Assembly (NCBI GenBank): GCA_964564785.1 | Contig: CAZMCT010000173.1 | Coordinates: 1 to 5,938, forward strand | From: CAZMCT01 sp964564785 | GTDB taxonomy: Bacteria; Planctomycetota; Phycisphaerae; UBA1845; Fen-1342 | DNA: 5,938 nt | Direction of reading: 5' to 3' | Part shown: positions 5,840 to 5,938 of the stretch, in pieces | How positions within the stretch are numbered: the first letter of the stretch is position 1 | How the letters are laid out: the number at the start of each line of letters is the position of its first letter | Notes under the pieces: model-generated | What the model was told of the DNA's origin: nothing | Database searches by the model: none | What the model saw: the letters and a program-made list of their open reading frames with translations, nothing else | Program-made: the position numbers and the translations under genes

Positions 5840-5938
5840 GGTGTGGCCGCCGACGCACGGCCGACACGGCAGTGGCACGCTGTGCTGCCGCTGGCCGATG
5901 CACCGGATACCGCACATGAACGCAAAACCGCGGTGGCG
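5840..5938. other. Non-coding flank right of the repeat array, with a bulged hairpin
   Basis: No gene is recognisable in these 99 bases. A stem-loop is visible: CGGCAG (5867-5872) pairs with CTGCCG (5885-5890), and inside it CAC (5876-5878) pairs with GTG (5882-5884) around a GCT loop, leaving a 3-base TGG bulge. No T-run follows on either side. The last bases may belong to an upstream region of a gene beyond the window. Confidence 0.4.

Noticed and set aside
5490..5925. Several open frames crossing the N run on both strands
   Set aside because: They contain about 34 undefined residues, and the frame across a gap of unknown length is arbitrary. The flanking parts are just translations of the repeat.

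Overview
The window is GC-rich bacterial chromosomal DNA from a draft assembly. It contains a 100-base run of N, so it is a scaffold with at least one unresolved join. The gene mix suggests a free-living bacterium: a COG3379-like phosphohydrolase, a 2H RNA phosphodiesterase, a glutaryl-CoA-dehydrogenase-like flavoprotein and an ArnT-like glycosyltransferase. The base composition, the gene types and the degenerate 'GCCTGTCCC' repeats would fit Planctomycetota. That placement is inference and should be held loosely.

Layout. Positions 1-1566 (+) hold the 3' portion of an alkaline-phosphatase-superfamily hydrolase whose true N-terminus lies left of the window. It is followed 51 bases later by thpR (1618-2181, +), with a short perfect hairpin in between. 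A strong GC hairpin (2205-2235) and a possible -10 box (2241-2246) precede a GcdH-like acyl-CoA dehydrogenase (+, best start 2293, end 3459). The next 379 bases (3460-3838) lie between convergent genes and carry degenerate tandem copies of a roughly 24-base motif. On the minus strand, 5536-3839 encodes a complete multi-spanning GT39/ArnT-like membrane glycosyltransferase. From 5573 to 5839, just upstream of it, lies a 65-bp tandem repeat array broken by the N run. Positions 5840-5938 are non-coding as far as can be seen and hold one bulged hairpin.

How the genes relate. The hydrolase and thpR are close enough to be co-transcribed, but nothing ties their functions together. The acyl-CoA dehydrogenase appears to have its own promoter and retains residues expected for glutaryl-CoA oxidative decarboxylation (lysine, tryptophan or aromatic degradation). 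The glycosyltransferase is a separate envelope-modification gene. All four coding genes look like ordinary housekeeping or accessory metabolism. No defence system, mobile element gene, CRISPR array or clearly new system is visible. The most unusual structure is the gap-spanning 65-bp array: its phase is preserved exactly across the gap, which suggests collapsed tandem copies.
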